Origin: Huaxiibacter chinensis
GTDB taxonomy: Bacteria; Pseudomonadota; Gammaproteobacteria; Enterobacterales; Enterobacteriaceae
Length of the DNA stretch: 64,000 bases
NCBI RefSeq assembly: GCF_022171985.1
Contig: NZ_JAJVHF010000001.1
Location: 496,001 to 560,000, forward strand
Reading direction: 5' to 3'
This document shows, one piece after another, positions 21,396-30,375 of this stretch. Each line of letters begins with the position of its first letter. The stretch's first letter is position 1. Below the pieces are notes generated by a model. That model worked only from the letters and a program-made list of their open reading frames with translations. It was not told the origin of the DNA and made no database searches. The position numbers were made by a program, and so were the translations under genes.

Positions 21396-22364
21396 ATGAC
21401 CATGCCAACCTCACAATGTCCGTGGCGGATGCAGGTTCATCACATCCATCAGGAGACGCCGGATGTGTGGACGCTGTCCCTGCTGTGCCATGACTACTAT
21501 CCGTACCGTGCAGGTCAGTATGCGCTGGTCAGTGTCCGCAACTCAGCGGACACGCTGCGCGCCTACACCCTCTCCTCAACGCCGGGCGTGAGCGAGTACA
21601 TTACGCTAACCATTCGTCGTATCGATGAGGGCGCAGGCTCGCAGTGGCTGACCCGGGACGTGAAGCGCGGGGATTACCTCTGGCTGTCGGACGCTCAGGG
21701 GGATTTCACCTGTGATGACAAAGCGGAAGATAAATTCCTGCTGCTGGCTGCCGGTTGCGGCGTCACGCCGATTATGTCGATGCGTCGCTGGCTGGCAAAA
21801 AACCGTCCACAGGCGGATGTCCAGGCGATCTTCAGCGTACGTTCGCCGGATGATGTGATTTTTGCCGACGAATGGCGTCACTATCCGGTAACAATGGTGG
21901 CGGAAAACAACGCCACCCACGGCTTTGTTCCTGGCCGCCTGAGCCGCGAACTGCTGCAGAGCGTGCCGGATCTTGCTCAACGCACCGTGATGACCTGCGG
22001 CCCGGCGCCCTACATGGACGCGGTGGAAGCAGACGTGAAGGCGCTCGGCGTGACCCGCTTCTTTAAAGAGCAGTTCTTTACGCCGGTGGCAGAGGCCGCG
22101 ACGAGCGGCATCAAATTCACGAAGCTGCAACCGGCTCAGACCTTCTTTGGCCGCGTGGGCACCACGCTGCTCGAGGCGCTGGAAAGCAATAACGTCCCGG
22201 TCGTTGCCGCCTGTCGTGCGGGCGTGTGCGGGTGTTGTAAAACCAGGGTGGTCTCAGGGGACTATACGGTGAGCAGCACCATGACGTTAACCGACGCAGA
22301 AATCGCCGAGGGATACGTGCTCGCCTGCTCCTGCCACCCCCAGGGGGAGCTGGTTCTGGCGTAA
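21396..22364 (+). CDS. hcr: NADH oxidoreductase Hcr
   Basis: Hcr passes electrons from NADH to Hcp. It has 322 residues. An FAD-binding domain (RAYTLSSTPG near 53) and an NAD-binding domain (LAAGCGVTPIMSM near 117) are followed by a C-terminal plant-type [2Fe-2S] ferredoxin domain with CRAGVCGCC (about 277-285) and a final ACSC. It lies 10 bases after hcp with AAGGAG as RBS, and a strong terminator closes the operon. Confidence 0.96.
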   Translation: MTMPTSQCPWRMQVHHIHQETPDVWTLSLLCHDYYPYRAGQYALVSVRNSADTLRAYTLSSTPGVSEYITLTIRRIDEGAGSQWLTRDVKRGDYLWLSDAQGDFTCDDKAEDKFLLLAAGCGVTPIMSMRRWLAKNRPQADVQAIFSVRSPDDVIFADEWRHYPVTMVAENNATHGFVPGRLSRELLQSVPDLAQRTVMTCGPAPYMDAVEADVKALGVTRFFKEQFFTPVAEAATSGIKFTKLQPAQTFFGRVGTTLLEALESNNVPVVAACRAGVCGCCKTRVVSGDYTVSSTMTLTDAEIAEGYVLACSCHPQGELVLA

Positions 22365-22381
22365 AGCAAACGCATGATACG

Positions 22382-22413
22382 AGCCCGGGCATGTCAGATG
22401 CCCGGGCTTTTTT
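22382..22413. terminator. Terminator between convergent hcr and the yfeW-like gene
   Basis: An 11-base perfect stem (agcccgggcat 22382-22392 with atgcccgggct 22398-22408) with a GTCAG loop and an 8-T run on the plus strand. It clearly serves hcr; the minus side has no long T run. Confidence 0.9.
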
Positions 22414-23712
22414 TTAGCGCAATGCGCCATACACCTGATCGACAATCCAGCCATAGGTGGAAGCAGGCAGTAAGCCGCTTTCAAACACATTGGGATTCGC
22501 TTTTGGATCCGCCACAGGGGAATGGGGCCGGTTACCCAGAATCACAATCGCCATGTGGTTCACGGGATCAATTGCCGTTAAGGTGCCTGTCCATCCCGTA
22601 TGCCCGTAAGTCTCTGGACTGGCGAGTGTGCCAAAGGTTGGCGTCATGGCGGAAGTCCCATTCACGCGCCAGCCGAGCCCAAAGGTCTTGTCCTCCGCTG
22701 AAGGGCGTGTAAATGCCTCCACCACCTTGCGATCGAACAGTCTGGTTTGCCCGTACTCGCCGCCGTTGAGCATCACCTGCATCAGCACCGCCATATCACC
22801 CGTCGTGGAAAAGAGCCCCGCATGTCCCGAGACGCCGCCCATCGAATACCAGGCTTTTTCGTCATGCACCTCCCCCCAGATCGTCGAGGTGCGAATGTGC
22901 GGGAAGCTGATGACGCCGTCTCGCGTGTTGCCATTCAGCTCCGTGGCGGCAATTTGCTCTGGACGAAAGCCTTTTTTCAGCGGATTAAACACCGTGTTAT
23001 GCAGGCCCAACGGGCGATAGATCGTCTCTTCGACATACCGGTCCAGCGGCATGCCGGTGACGGCTTCGATAATAAATCCGAGGATCATATAATTCACGTC
23101 GCTGTATAGATGACGCGTACCGGGGGTGTAGGTCAGCGGCGTGCGGTTGATTTTGTCTAACGTGGTGCGTTTGTCCTGGGAAAAGAGCGCACCAGCCACC
23201 TGCTGATTGGGATACTGCGGATCGGCGGGAAATCCTGCGGTGTGATGCAAAATATCGATAATGCGCAGACGGTCCTTGCCCTTGATGGTGTCGGTCGGCC
23301 GGTCAGCAAAGCCCGGCAGGTACGTTGCCACGCGATCGTCAACCGACAGTTTGCCCTCATACACCAGCTTCTGTAGCGCAAAATTTGTCGCATACATCTT
23401 GGTGTTTGACGCCAAATCATAGAGCGTACTGGTGGTGGCGTTAATCGGCACCGCCATTAACGCCGACCCGTTGTACTTTTTTGCATCGCCAAAGGCTTTC
23501 TGCCAGACGATGGCGTTGTCTTTGACAATCAGCACGTTCATGCCCGGATAGCCCGCATCCACCTGCTGCTGGATCCAGCCATCGAGCCTGGCGAGCTTCT
23601 GGCTATCAAATCCCACGCTTTCCGGGCTGGCATGATGCAGCACCGGAGATTCAGCGGCGAGCGCCGCCGAAGAGAGCATCAATAACGCCGCATAAATGGC
23701 TTTCGCTTTCAT
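22414..23712 (-). CDS. yfeW: YfeW-like periplasmic serine hydrolase (PBP4B family)
   Basis: This 432-residue protein has a signal peptide (about 1-20, ending AALAA) and a beta-lactamase/PBP fold. The nucleophile motif SNTK is at residues 102-105, a tyrosine motif YSD at 203-205, and HTG in GHTGWTGT near 380 replaces the usual KTG. E. coli YfeW (PBP4B) is a weak DD-carboxypeptidase and lies next to murQ-murP. Here too it follows a murP-like gene, 10 bases downstream in the same operon. A role in trimming cell-wall fragments before uptake is inference. The symbol rests on overall resemblance to YfeW. Confidence 0.82.
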   Translation of the reverse strand: MKAKAIYAALLMLSSAALAAESPVLHHASPESVGFDSQKLARLDGWIQQQVDAGYPGMNVLIVKDNAIVWQKAFGDAKKYNGSALMAVPINATTSTLYDLASNTKMYATNFALQKLVYEGKLSVDDRVATYLPGFADRPTDTIKGKDRLRIIDILHHTAGFPADPQYPNQQVAGALFSQDKRTTLDKINRTPLTYTPGTRHLYSDVNYMILGFIIEAVTGMPLDRYVEETIYRPLGLHNTVFNPLKKGFRPEQIAATELNGNTRDGVISFPHIRTSTIWGEVHDEKAWYSMGGVSGHAGLFSTTGDMAVLMQVMLNGGEYGQTRLFDRKVVEAFTRPSAEDKTFGLGWRVNGTSAMTPTFGTLASPETYGHTGWTGTLTAIDPVNHMAIVILGNRPHSPVADPKANPNVFESGLLPASTYGWIVDQVYGALR

Positions 23713-23722
23713 ACCTGTGTCC

Positions 23723-25144
23723 TCATCCTAAGTCGACATTTTTACACCCAAACAGTGCCGTTGCGATAAAGCCGGCGACATACGCCACCACCACGCCACC
23801 TGCGTAAACGGCGATAGCCGGCACGATGCCCTGATCGGAGGTCATTAACGGCAATGCCACCAGCCCCGACGGACCAAAGGCGCTGTTCAGCCCGACCGGC
23901 AAGCCCATCCAGGCGATAAACCCAATGAACAGCCCGCCCGCCGCCCCCCCGACGCAAGCCGTGATAAAGGGCTTCATACGCGGTAACGTCACGCCGTAGA
24001 TCAGCGGTTCGCCCACGCCCAGAAAGCCCGGGATGATCGCCCCACGAATCTGAGACCGCAGCGTCGAGCTCTTATCGGCTTTCCAGTACAGCGCCAGCGC
24101 CGCCCCAACCTGCCCCGCGCCCGCCATCGACAGAATCGGGAACAGGGAGTTAAAGCCCTGGCTGTCCATCAGCGCCAGATAGACCGGAATAAAGCCCTGG
24201 TGCACGCCAAAAACCACCGCAATCAGGAAGACGCCCGCCAGCACCGCACACCCGAGCGGGTTGCTGTTGAGGTGCGTAAAGAGCCACGACATCCCCTGGA
24301 ACAGCCAGACCCCAACTGGCATGATGATGATAAAGGTCAGGGCCGCCGTCACCAGCAGCGTCAGCATGGAGGTTAAAATCATGTCCAGCTCATCAGGAAT
24401 AAAACGCCTGATCGTGCGTTCGATTTTGGCCCCCGCCCAGGCGGCAAGCAGCACCCCAATGATGTTCCCGCGCGGGTCTATCGCATGGCCAAAAAAGTCC
24501 TGCAGACCGGAGTAGTAACCCACCGTCGCCGCCGGGTTGTAGCCGAGGATAAAGAGCGAAGCGATGATGGCGCCATTGACGCCCGTGCCGCCAAACGCCT
24601 TCTGCGCGTTATAGCCCACCAGGATGACGAGGAAGGTGAACAGTCCTTTGCTGAAGACCTTCAGAAAGTTGAGCGCATCCGGAAGCGTGCCTTTCGCATC
24701 CGGCGCGACATGCATCATGGTCCCGATAAGCGTGGCGATACCCAGCATCAAACCGGCGGCAATAAATCCCGGAATAAGCGGCGTGAAGATGGTGGCAAAG
24801 TTGGCGAGGAACTGCTGCAGGGAAGATTGTTGTTTGCTTTTGAGCTGGCTTTTATTCTCCGCCGCGATGGCGCTAAGATCTTTTTTGCCGAGCAGGTTGT
24901 TCATTCCTTCTGCAGCACGCTGCGCTTTGCCCACGCCAAAAATAACCTGCACTTCATTGCCGTTAATCACCACCCCACTCACCTTACCGGCGAGTTTTTG
25001 CGAGATATCAGGCTGAATGGCGTTTACGTCACTCACCCGGATGCGTAATCGGGTCATACAATTGCCACAACTGAGGATGTTCTCCTCACCGCCCACCAAC
25101 GTCAGAATTTCCGTTAACAACTGGGGATCGATGCTCTTCGACAT
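23723..25144 (-). CDS. PTS EIIBC permease, MurNAc (MurP) type
   Basis: This 473-residue sugar permease closely resembles E. coli MurP, which imports and phosphorylates N-acetylmuramic acid using the shared EIIA-Glc. The EIIB domain carries the phospho-cysteine in [10 protein letters not shown] (Cys29). A linker with Lys/Gln-rich sequence leads to the EIIC domain, with about ten membrane helices and the conserved [18 protein letters not shown] segment. No EIIA domain is fused. The ATG at 25144 overlaps the stop of the upstream DUF2057 gene by one base, so translation is probably coupled. MurNAc is the best guess for substrate; a related sugar is possible. Regulator homology supports the guess. 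Confidence 0.85.
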   Translation of the reverse strand: MSKSIDPQLLTEILTLVGGEENILSCGNCMTRLRIRVSDVNAIQPDISQKLAGKVSGVVINGNEVQVIFGVGKAQRAAEGMNNLLGKKDLSAIAAENKSQLKSKQQSSLQQFLANFATIFTPLIPGFIAAGLMLGIATLIGTMMHVAPDAKGTLPDALNFLKVFSKGLFTFLVILVGYNAQKAFGGTGVNGAIIASLFILGYNPAATVGYYSGLQDFFGHAIDPRGNIIGVLLAAWAGAKIERTIRRFIPDELDMILTSMLTLLVTAALTFIIIMPVGVWLFQGMSWLFTHLNSNPLGCAVLAGVFLIAVVFGVHQGFIPVYLALMDSQGFNSLFPILSMAGAGQVGAALALYWKADKSSTLRSQIRGAIIPGFLGVGEPLIYGVTLPRMKPFITACVGGAAGGLFIGFIAWMGLPVGLNSAFGPSGLVALPLMTSDQGIVPAIAVYAGGVVVAYVAGFIATALFGCKNVDLG

Positions 25145-25722
25145 TACATGCTCTCTTCTTTGTAAGTGAGTAACCATTGCATAAAGATCACTTTTTGTTT
25201 GTCTGACAACCCAATAAATGCGCGCTGTACCTTCTCTGTTTCATCGCGATTTTGCGCAGGCGATGAAACGTCTTCCCCCCTTTTACCGTTCAGCCATGCG
25301 TTAAAATCGGTAAACAGCGTGACGCCCTCTTTGTCTATTTTCTCAAGCGTAAAAGGCACCGCGCGGTTTCCGGCCGTCAGCGTAAAGTGCGGGCTTAACG
25401 CCTCGCTTTTTGCCTCGCGTTCATTACTGACGTTTCCTGCCGCCAGCATCAGGGGCGCGCTGTCGGTATAATGAAACGCGAGCAGGTAAAACGCCGAGGT
25501 AATTCGCCCTTTACCCTGATTAATAGATTCAGGATTAATGGGGCTATCAAATTTAACCACCAGCTTTTGATCCCCATCCGGTAAATCCACCTGTTTAGAA
25601 AACATGGACACTTTAGCGCCTTTTGCCGCCATGACAACGACGTTATCCGCAATCTGCATATTCCGCTGCGCAAACCCTGTATGGGTAAAAATAAGCAGAA
25701 ATAACAGCATTAAACTCTTCAT
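25144..25722 (-). CDS. DUF2057 (YccT/CsgI-like) secreted protein
   Basis: This protein has 192 residues with a signal peptide (about 1-18, [19 protein letters not shown]). The rest resembles the DUF2057 family, which includes YccT/CsgI of E. coli, a periplasmic inhibitor of curli assembly. I do not know its function in this setting. The ATG at 25722 is chosen because GCAGGAG precedes it and it yields a clean signal peptide; the frame runs open 24 codons further without support. It sits between a porin and a PTS permease and is coupled to the latter by a one-base overlap. Confidence 0.75.
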   Translation of the reverse strand: MKSLMLLFLLIFTHTGFAQRNMQIADNVVVMAAKGAKVSMFSKQVDLPDGDQKLVVKFDSPINPESINQGKGRITSAFYLLAFHYTDSAPLMLAAGNVSNEREAKSEALSPHFTLTAGNRAVPFTLEKIDKEGVTLFTDFNAWLNGKRGEDVSSPAQNRDETEKVQRAFIGLSDKQKVIFMQWLLTYKEESM

Positions 25723-25790
25723 ATTTACTCCTGCGGGAAAGGACAATGCAAATGTCCTTTCCCAAAACGTTAAGAAAATGCGGGCGAACT

Positions 25791-26876
25791 TCAAAATTCG
25801 TAACGTAATCCCAGGTGGAAATAATCATCGTCCGGGTCGCTGCCGCCAAACGACACCCGTTTATTGGTCACCCGATTCACCCCGGCCTCGCCGTTACGCC
25901 AGGAGTAAGAGGCGTATATCGAACTTTTAGCGGTCGCTTTATATTGCACCTCTAAGGTCGTATCGCGCAGCGAGAGTCCGTCGCCATCGGTATTTTCCAG
26001 ATGACGATAGCCCGTGCGGAGCCACCACTCCGGCGTCAGGCTGTAGACCAGCGTGGCTTCATAATCTTTGTCGGTACTGTCCGGCCGCCCGTCGAGATAC
26101 TCAACGGTATCTTCTGCATAGAGCAAACCGAGCATGGCATCGCCCAGGTAGTAGCGCGCCCCCACGCCCCACATCTGATATTTATCGGCATCATCATCCG
26201 ACTGAACCGAGGTGTCATCGTGGCTGGCCTGCGACTGCTGAATAGCCAGCACCGGCTGAAACTTTCCCGCGCCGCTCATATCCAGGGTATAGCGCACCGC
26301 AGCGTTAACGCCGTAATCCAGGTCTGAGCTGTTATTGCCCAGAATCCAGGCGGTGGAAAAATCGAAATTGCCTGCCGTGTTTTGATACTGGATCGTGCCG
26401 TCCTGGCGAAAAACCTGCACGGCAGTTGGATCGATAACGTTGGCCTGTCGCGCCATGGCGACATCAGAACTGGCAAACACATCGCCAATGTCGGTGAACA
26501 TGATCAACCCCGAAGAGACGCGCCCTGCGGTGATTTTCCCCCACTCGGCAAAATCCAGCCCGGCCCAGACGTAACGCGCCGTAAAATCATCCGGGTCTTC
26601 AGCGCTGATATTGTTGGCATACTCCGCCGCATTCACCTGGTACTGGGTAAAACCAATCACCGCCAGTTTCTCGTTGATTGCCTGACGGGCAGAGAAGCCG
26701 ATACGGCCGTCGAAATCGCCAGAGGTATCCCCGGACTTTTTATCGGAGACGTTAAAACCCAGACGTCCATATAAATCGATGTTCGATCCATCATCTGCCT
26801 GATATATCACAGCGGCATTGCCGCAAAAGGTCACTGTAAATAATAATCCTGCTAAATACTTCAATCCATTATTCAT
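25791..26876 (-). CDS. Outer-membrane porin, OmpC/F-like superfamily
   Basis: A 361-residue outer-membrane protein: signal peptide to about residue 21 (FCGNAA), then alternating strands typical of a 16-stranded general porin (IDLYGRLGFNVSD at the mature N-terminus, GLRYEF at the C-terminus with the final Phe needed for assembly). It is unusually acidic (many Asp pairs). As first gene of the porin-DUF2057-PTS-YfeW operon it probably admits the sugar imported by the permease; this is inferred from context. The ATG at 26876 has the purine-rich aaggatgga before it. Its promoter region faces the MurR-like regulator. Confidence 0.85.
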   Translation of the reverse strand: MNNGLKYLAGLLFTVTFCGNAAVIYQADDGSNIDLYGRLGFNVSDKKSGDTSGDFDGRIGFSARQAINEKLAVIGFTQYQVNAAEYANNISAEDPDDFTARYVWAGLDFAEWGKITAGRVSSGLIMFTDIGDVFASSDVAMARQANVIDPTAVQVFRQDGTIQYQNTAGNFDFSTAWILGNNSSDLDYGVNAAVRYTLDMSGAGKFQPVLAIQQSQASHDDTSVQSDDDADKYQMWGVGARYYLGDAMLGLLYAEDTVEYLDGRPDSTDKDYEATLVYSLTPEWWLRTGYRHLENTDGDGLSLRDTTLEVQYKATAKSSIYASYSWRNGEAGVNRVTNKRVSFGGSDPDDDYFHLGLRYEF

Positions 26877-27000
26877 ATTCCATCCTTATCATTCATACTG
26901 TTTTTCTTTATTTTTCTGGCCAGAGATAAATAAACCGGAAGGAATCATTGATCACTTTTATAAAGTTTAAAATGGAATTAACGTTTCATTTTTAAGGATT

Positions 27001-27016
27001 TGTGACAGAATTCAAA
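27001..27016. promoter_or_regulatory. CRP-like site between porin operon and regulator
   Basis: TGTGA-cagaat-TCAAA matches the CRP consensus TGTGA-N6-TCACA with one mismatch. It lies about 60 bases upstream of a possible porin transcription start (minus-strand TATAAA at 26962-26957), a usual class I distance. Catabolite control of a PTS sugar operon is expected. Confidence 0.5.
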
Positions 27017-27046
27017 TTAAACTTACGTAAGGGCATGAATTATAAT
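27017..27046 (+). promoter_or_regulatory. Promoter of the MurR-like regulator
   Basis: TTAAAC (27017-27022) and a perfect TATAAT (27041-27046) are spaced by 18 bases. The -35 adjoins the CRP-like site and the -10 lies in the inverted repeat at 27041-27073. Confidence 0.45.
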
Positions 27047-27073
27047 TTGTATTTATACATTGAATAAATTATA
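27041..27073. promoter_or_regulatory. Inverted repeat, candidate operator of the MurR-like regulator
   Basis: tataattt (27041-27048) is exactly repeated in inverse at 27066-27073, 17 bases apart. It covers the -10 and probable start of the regulator gene, a position suited to autorepression. The DNA is AT-rich, so chance is possible. Confidence 0.35.
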
Positions 27074-27109
27074 TTCCCCTGTTAACTCGGTAGGGAAAAG
27101 GCGCATCAC

Positions 27110-27949
27110 GTGGGATATATCAATAAAATAAAATCGGGGCTGGAAAACTATTCACCGACAGAAAGAAAAATAGCGATATATATCGTTAACAATATTGAAT
27201 TACTCAAAGATGCGACCACCCACTCGCTGGCCTCACTCCTGCAGGTGGCCCAATCCTCTATCAGTAAATTTGCTAAAAAAGTAGGGGCGAAAGGCTTTAC
27301 CGAGCTAAAAATCTCGATCATCAGTGAAAATAAAACGGAAAATGAACCTGTTCTGCACAGTTCAATCAATAAGTCCGATTCGCTGCAGGTGATAGCGGAA
27401 AAGCTCATTCTTGAAAAGCGGATGGCACTGGAGAAAACCACCCACTGCATCCACTTTCCCACGCTCACCACGATTATTCATGCGCTAGATAAAGCCCGGT
27501 TAATTCAGATCACCGGCCTCGGCGCATCGGCGCTTGCCGGAAAAGATCTCGCCTTTAAGCTGATGAAAATTGGCTATAACGTGGCGTGCGAAGTGGACTC
27601 TCACGTTCAGCTGACGGTTGCGCAGGCGCTTACCCCGGCTGACGTCCAGATTGTGCTCTCTTACTCCGGCAGAAAAAAAGAGATTAACCTGGCGGCACAC
27701 GCCGCAAAAGCCAAAGGCGCCACGGTGATCGCTATCACCTCCGTGAACAAAAGCCCGCTGCGACGCATTGCCCATTATGCCGTGGATACCCTGTCGAACG
27801 AGGATGAATGGCGCAGCTCCTCCATCTCTTCACGCACGGCACAAAACTGTATCACCGACCTTATCTTTATCGGGCTTTTGCAGCTACACGATCTCCGCTC
27901 GCTGAATATGATTAAGCAAAGCCGCGAGCTGATTGGCAAACTGGAGTGA
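27110..27949 (+). CDS. RpiR/MurR-family sugar-phosphate-responsive regulator
   Basis: This protein of 279 residues has an N-terminal RpiR helix-turn-helix (about residues 1-75; LLQVAQSSISKFAKKVGAKG is the recognition region). A C-terminal SIS sugar-phosphate-binding domain follows (about 120-255, with ITGLGASALAGKDLAFKL and SYSGRKKEI). It resembles E. coli MurR, which represses murQP and responds to MurNAc-6-phosphate. The start is a GTG at 27110 with AAAAGG upstream; it gives the right length for MurR. It diverges from the porin-PTS operon, so it is very likely that operon's regulator. Confidence 0.87.
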   Translation: MGYINKIKSGLENYSPTERKIAIYIVNNIELLKDATTHSLASLLQVAQSSISKFAKKVGAKGFTELKISIISENKTENEPVLHSSINKSDSLQVIAEKLILEKRMALEKTTHCIHFPTLTTIIHALDKARLIQITGLGASALAGKDLAFKLMKIGYNVACEVDSHVQLTVAQALTPADVQIVLSYSGRKKEINLAAHAAKAKGATVIAITSVNKSPLRRIAHYAVDTLSNEDEWRSSSISSRTAQNCITDLIFIGLLQLHDLRSLNMIKQSRELIGKLE

Positions 27950-27955
27950 CCCACT

Positions 27956-27981
27956 GCCCGGCGCAACACTCTGCGCCGGGC
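27956..27981. terminator. Hairpin between convergent regulator and doxX-like gene
   Basis: A 9-base perfect GC-rich stem (cccggcgca 27957-27965 with tgcgccggg 27972-27980) and 6-base loop lie in the 38-base gap between the two stop codons. There is no T run, so the terminator role is tentative. Confidence 0.5.
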
Positions 27982-27987
27982 CGGAGA

Positions 27988-28422
27988 TCATTTCCACGCC
28001 GGATTTGCCACCACCGAATAACGCCCTGCCCCTAAACCTGCCACCGCCAGCGCACCAATAAAGAAGTACACCAGGCTCTCAATCGCCCAGGCGCCTACCG
28101 CGTCCAGCGCGAAGGTTTTGCCGGTGCCCACCATCAGCCACGCTACGACCATGGTAAACGCCAACACCAGCGCCGCCGGACGAGTGAAAATGCCCAGTAC
28201 AATCAGCACTGGTGCCACCACTTCGCCTATCAACACGCCGTAGGCAATAAACCCGGGCAGCCCTTTCTCCACCAGCATGCCGCTGATAAAGCCCACCCCG
28301 CCAAACAGCTTATGCAGGCCATGGAACAGCATAAGCCCCCCAACGGCAAGACGGAGCAGCAGCTTTCCGGCATCTTCATGCGTTAGCGTTTTATTAACAG
28401 ATATTAACAATGATTTAACCAT
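27988..28422 (-). CDS. DoxX-family inner-membrane protein
   Basis: This 144-residue protein has four hydrophobic helices (about residues 22-40, 62-80, 85-103, 115-133). The DoxX signature is visible at GLMLFHGLHKLFGGV and the LIGEVVAPVLIVLGIFTRPAAL segment. The family (YphA, YqjF in E. coli) is membrane-bound and often linked to thiol or quinone redox chemistry, but function is unsettled. It diverges from poxB, with 153 bases between starts, and converges on the regulator. I cannot tell whether it belongs functionally with poxB or the sugar cluster. Confidence 0.85.
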   Translation of the reverse strand: MVKSLLISVNKTLTHEDAGKLLLRLAVGGLMLFHGLHKLFGGVGFISGMLVEKGLPGFIAYGVLIGEVVAPVLIVLGIFTRPAALVLAFTMVVAWLMVGTGKTFALDAVGAWAIESLVYFFIGALAVAGLGAGRYSVVANPAWK

Positions 28423-28575
28423 TTGAAATGATTCCTGTTTTCACCTGAGGTGATACCACAATATGACGAATTGTTACGCAATGAAAGCAACGATTAATAG
28501 GGGGTGTTTCGCGGGCATAACGGCGCTTTTCTTCTAAGCTTGTTATCGATATCACATAAACGGAGATGGACAACC

Positions 28576-30294
28576 ATGAAGCAAACCGTAGCCGCGTACG
28601 TCGCAAAAACCCTGGAACAGGCTGGCGTTAAACGCATCTGGGGCGTGACCGGAGATTCGCTTAACGGCTTGAGCGACAGTCTCAATAAGATGAAAACCAT
28701 CGAATGGATGCCCACCCGCCATGAAGAGGTCGCCGCCTTTGCCGCAGGCGCCGAGGCGCAACTGACCGGTGAACTGGCCGTGTGTGCCGGATCCTGTGGT
28801 CCCGGTAACCTCCATCTGATCAATGGCCTGTTCGACTGCCACCGCAACCGTGTACCGGTACTGGCGATCGCGGCCCACATCCCGTCGAGTGAAATCGGTA
28901 GCGGCTATTTTCAGGAAACGCATCCGCAGGAGCTGTTCCGTGAATGCAGCCACTATTGTGAACTGGTCTCCACGCCAGAGCAGATCCCGCAGGTGATGGC
29001 GATAGCGATGCGCAAAGCGATCCTGAATCGCGGTGTCTCGGTGGTCGTCTTGCCCGGCGACGTCGCGCTAAAAGCCGCGCCGGAAGGCGCCAGCAGCCAC
29101 TGGTATTCCGCTCCGCAGCCCGTCGTTACCCCGGCGGAAGAAGAGCTGAAAAAACTGGCGCAACTGCTGCGTTACTCCAGCAATATCGCCCTGATGTGCG
29201 GCAGCGGCTGTGCCGGCGCGCATACAGAGTTACTGGAATTTGCCGAAAAGCTTAAAGCGCCGATCGTCCACGCCTTGCGCGGCAAAGAGCACGTTGAATA
29301 CGACAACCCTTACGACGTGGGCATGACTGGCCTGATTGGTTTCTCGTCTGGTTTCCATACCATGATGAATGCCGACACGCTGATCCTTCTTGGTACGCAG
29401 TTCCCCTACCGCGCCTTTTACCCGACGGATGCAAAAATCATCCAGATTGACATCAACCCCGGCAGCATTGGCTCCCACAGCAAGGTCGACATGGCGTTAA
29501 TTGGCGATATCAAAGCAACCCTCGCCGCCCTGCTGCCGCATCTGGAAGAGAAGACAGATCGGACATTCCTCGACAAAGCGCTCAGCGATTATCGTGATGC
29601 CCGCAAAGGCCTGGACGATCTGGCGAAACCCAGCGAAAAAGCGATTCATCCTCAGTATCTGGCACAGCAAATCAGCCATTTTGCCGACGAGGACGCCGTC
29701 TTCACCTGCGACGTCGGCACCCCGACCGTCTGGGCTGCCCGCTATCTGAAAATGAACGGCAAGCGCCGTTTAATTGGCTCGTTCAACCACGGCTCTATGG
29801 CGAACGCCATGCCACAGGCGCTGGGGGCCAAAGCCACCGCACCGGAGCGTCAGGTGGTGGCAATGTGTGGCGACGGCGGATTCAGCATGTTGATGGGTGA
29901 TTTCCTGTCGGTGGTACAGATGAAGTTGCCGGTCAAAATCGTGGTCTTTAACAACAGCGTGCTGGGCTTTGTCGCCATGGAGATGAAAGCCGGGGGCTAT
30001 CTGACTGACGGCACCGAGCTACAGGACACCAACTTTGCCCGCATTGCCGAGGCCTGCGGCATAACCGGCATACGCGTTGAGAAAGCCTCAGAGGTTGATG
30101 ACGCCCTAAAACGTGCCTTCTCAATCGATGGCCCGGTGCTGGTCGACGTGGTGGTCGCCAAAGACGAACTGGCTATCCCGCCGCAGATCAAACTGGAGCA
30201 GGCCAAAGGCTTTAGCCTCTATATGTTGCGCGCGATCATCAGCGGTCGCGGTGACGAAGTGATGGAACTGGCAAAAACCAACTGGCTCAGGTAA
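28576..30294 (+). CDS. poxB: Pyruvate dehydrogenase (quinone) PoxB
   Basis: PoxB is a peripheral membrane flavoenzyme that converts pyruvate to acetate and CO2, reducing ubiquinone; in E. coli it is induced in stationary phase through RpoS. It has 572 residues, as in E. coli. Visible features are the catalytic Glu in [10 protein letters not shown] near residue 50, the TPP/Mg motif GDGGFS...NN around 434-461 and the C-terminal lipid-binding end ([20 protein letters not shown]). The ATG at 28576 gives [11 protein letters not shown]; the frame extends 24 codons upstream without family support. ltaE follows on the same strand. Confidence 0.96.
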   Translation: MKQTVAAYVAKTLEQAGVKRIWGVTGDSLNGLSDSLNKMKTIEWMPTRHEEVAAFAAGAEAQLTGELAVCAGSCGPGNLHLINGLFDCHRNRVPVLAIAAHIPSSEIGSGYFQETHPQELFRECSHYCELVSTPEQIPQVMAIAMRKAILNRGVSVVVLPGDVALKAAPEGASSHWYSAPQPVVTPAEEELKKLAQLLRYSSNIALMCGSGCAGAHTELLEFAEKLKAPIVHALRGKEHVEYDNPYDVGMTGLIGFSSGFHTMMNADTLILLGTQFPYRAFYPTDAKIIQIDINPGSIGSHSKVDMALIGDIKATLAALLPHLEEKTDRTFLDKALSDYRDARKGLDDLAKPSEKAIHPQYLAQQISHFADEDAVFTCDVGTPTVWAARYLKMNGKRRLIGSFNHGSMANAMPQALGAKATAPERQVVAMCGDGGFSMLMGDFLSVVQMKLPVKIVVFNNSVLGFVAMEMKAGGYLTDGTELQDTNFARIAEACGITGIRVEKASEVDDALKRAFSIDGPVLVDVVVAKDELAIPPQIKLEQAKGFSLYMLRAIISGRGDEVMELAKTNWLR

Positions 30295-30296
30295 AA

Positions 30297-30372
30297 ATAT
30301 CCTTTTAAAGTCATACGCAAAACCCTTTGTGACGCCTAAAGGCGGCGTGAAGGGGGATGCGTTTAAGGATAT
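30297..30372 (+). promoter_or_regulatory. Long imperfect hairpin spanning the poxB-ltaE gap and ltaE RBS
   Basis: atatcctt (30297-30304), just after the poxB stop, is the exact complement of aaggatat (30365-30372), which holds the ltaE Shine-Dalgarno. Inner segments can also pair (a GCC-TAAA-GGC core near 30340-30349 flanked by ccctt and aaggg). Folding would hide the ltaE RBS. It could also be a processed terminator-like structure. Confidence 0.45.
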
Positions 30373-30375
30373 GAC

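Noticed and set aside
22414-23712. YfeW-like protein considered as a class C beta-lactamase
   Set aside because: Motifs SNTK, YSD and HTG and the close match to YfeW differ from AmpC (SxxK, YxN, KTG), and the operon context is sugar uptake.
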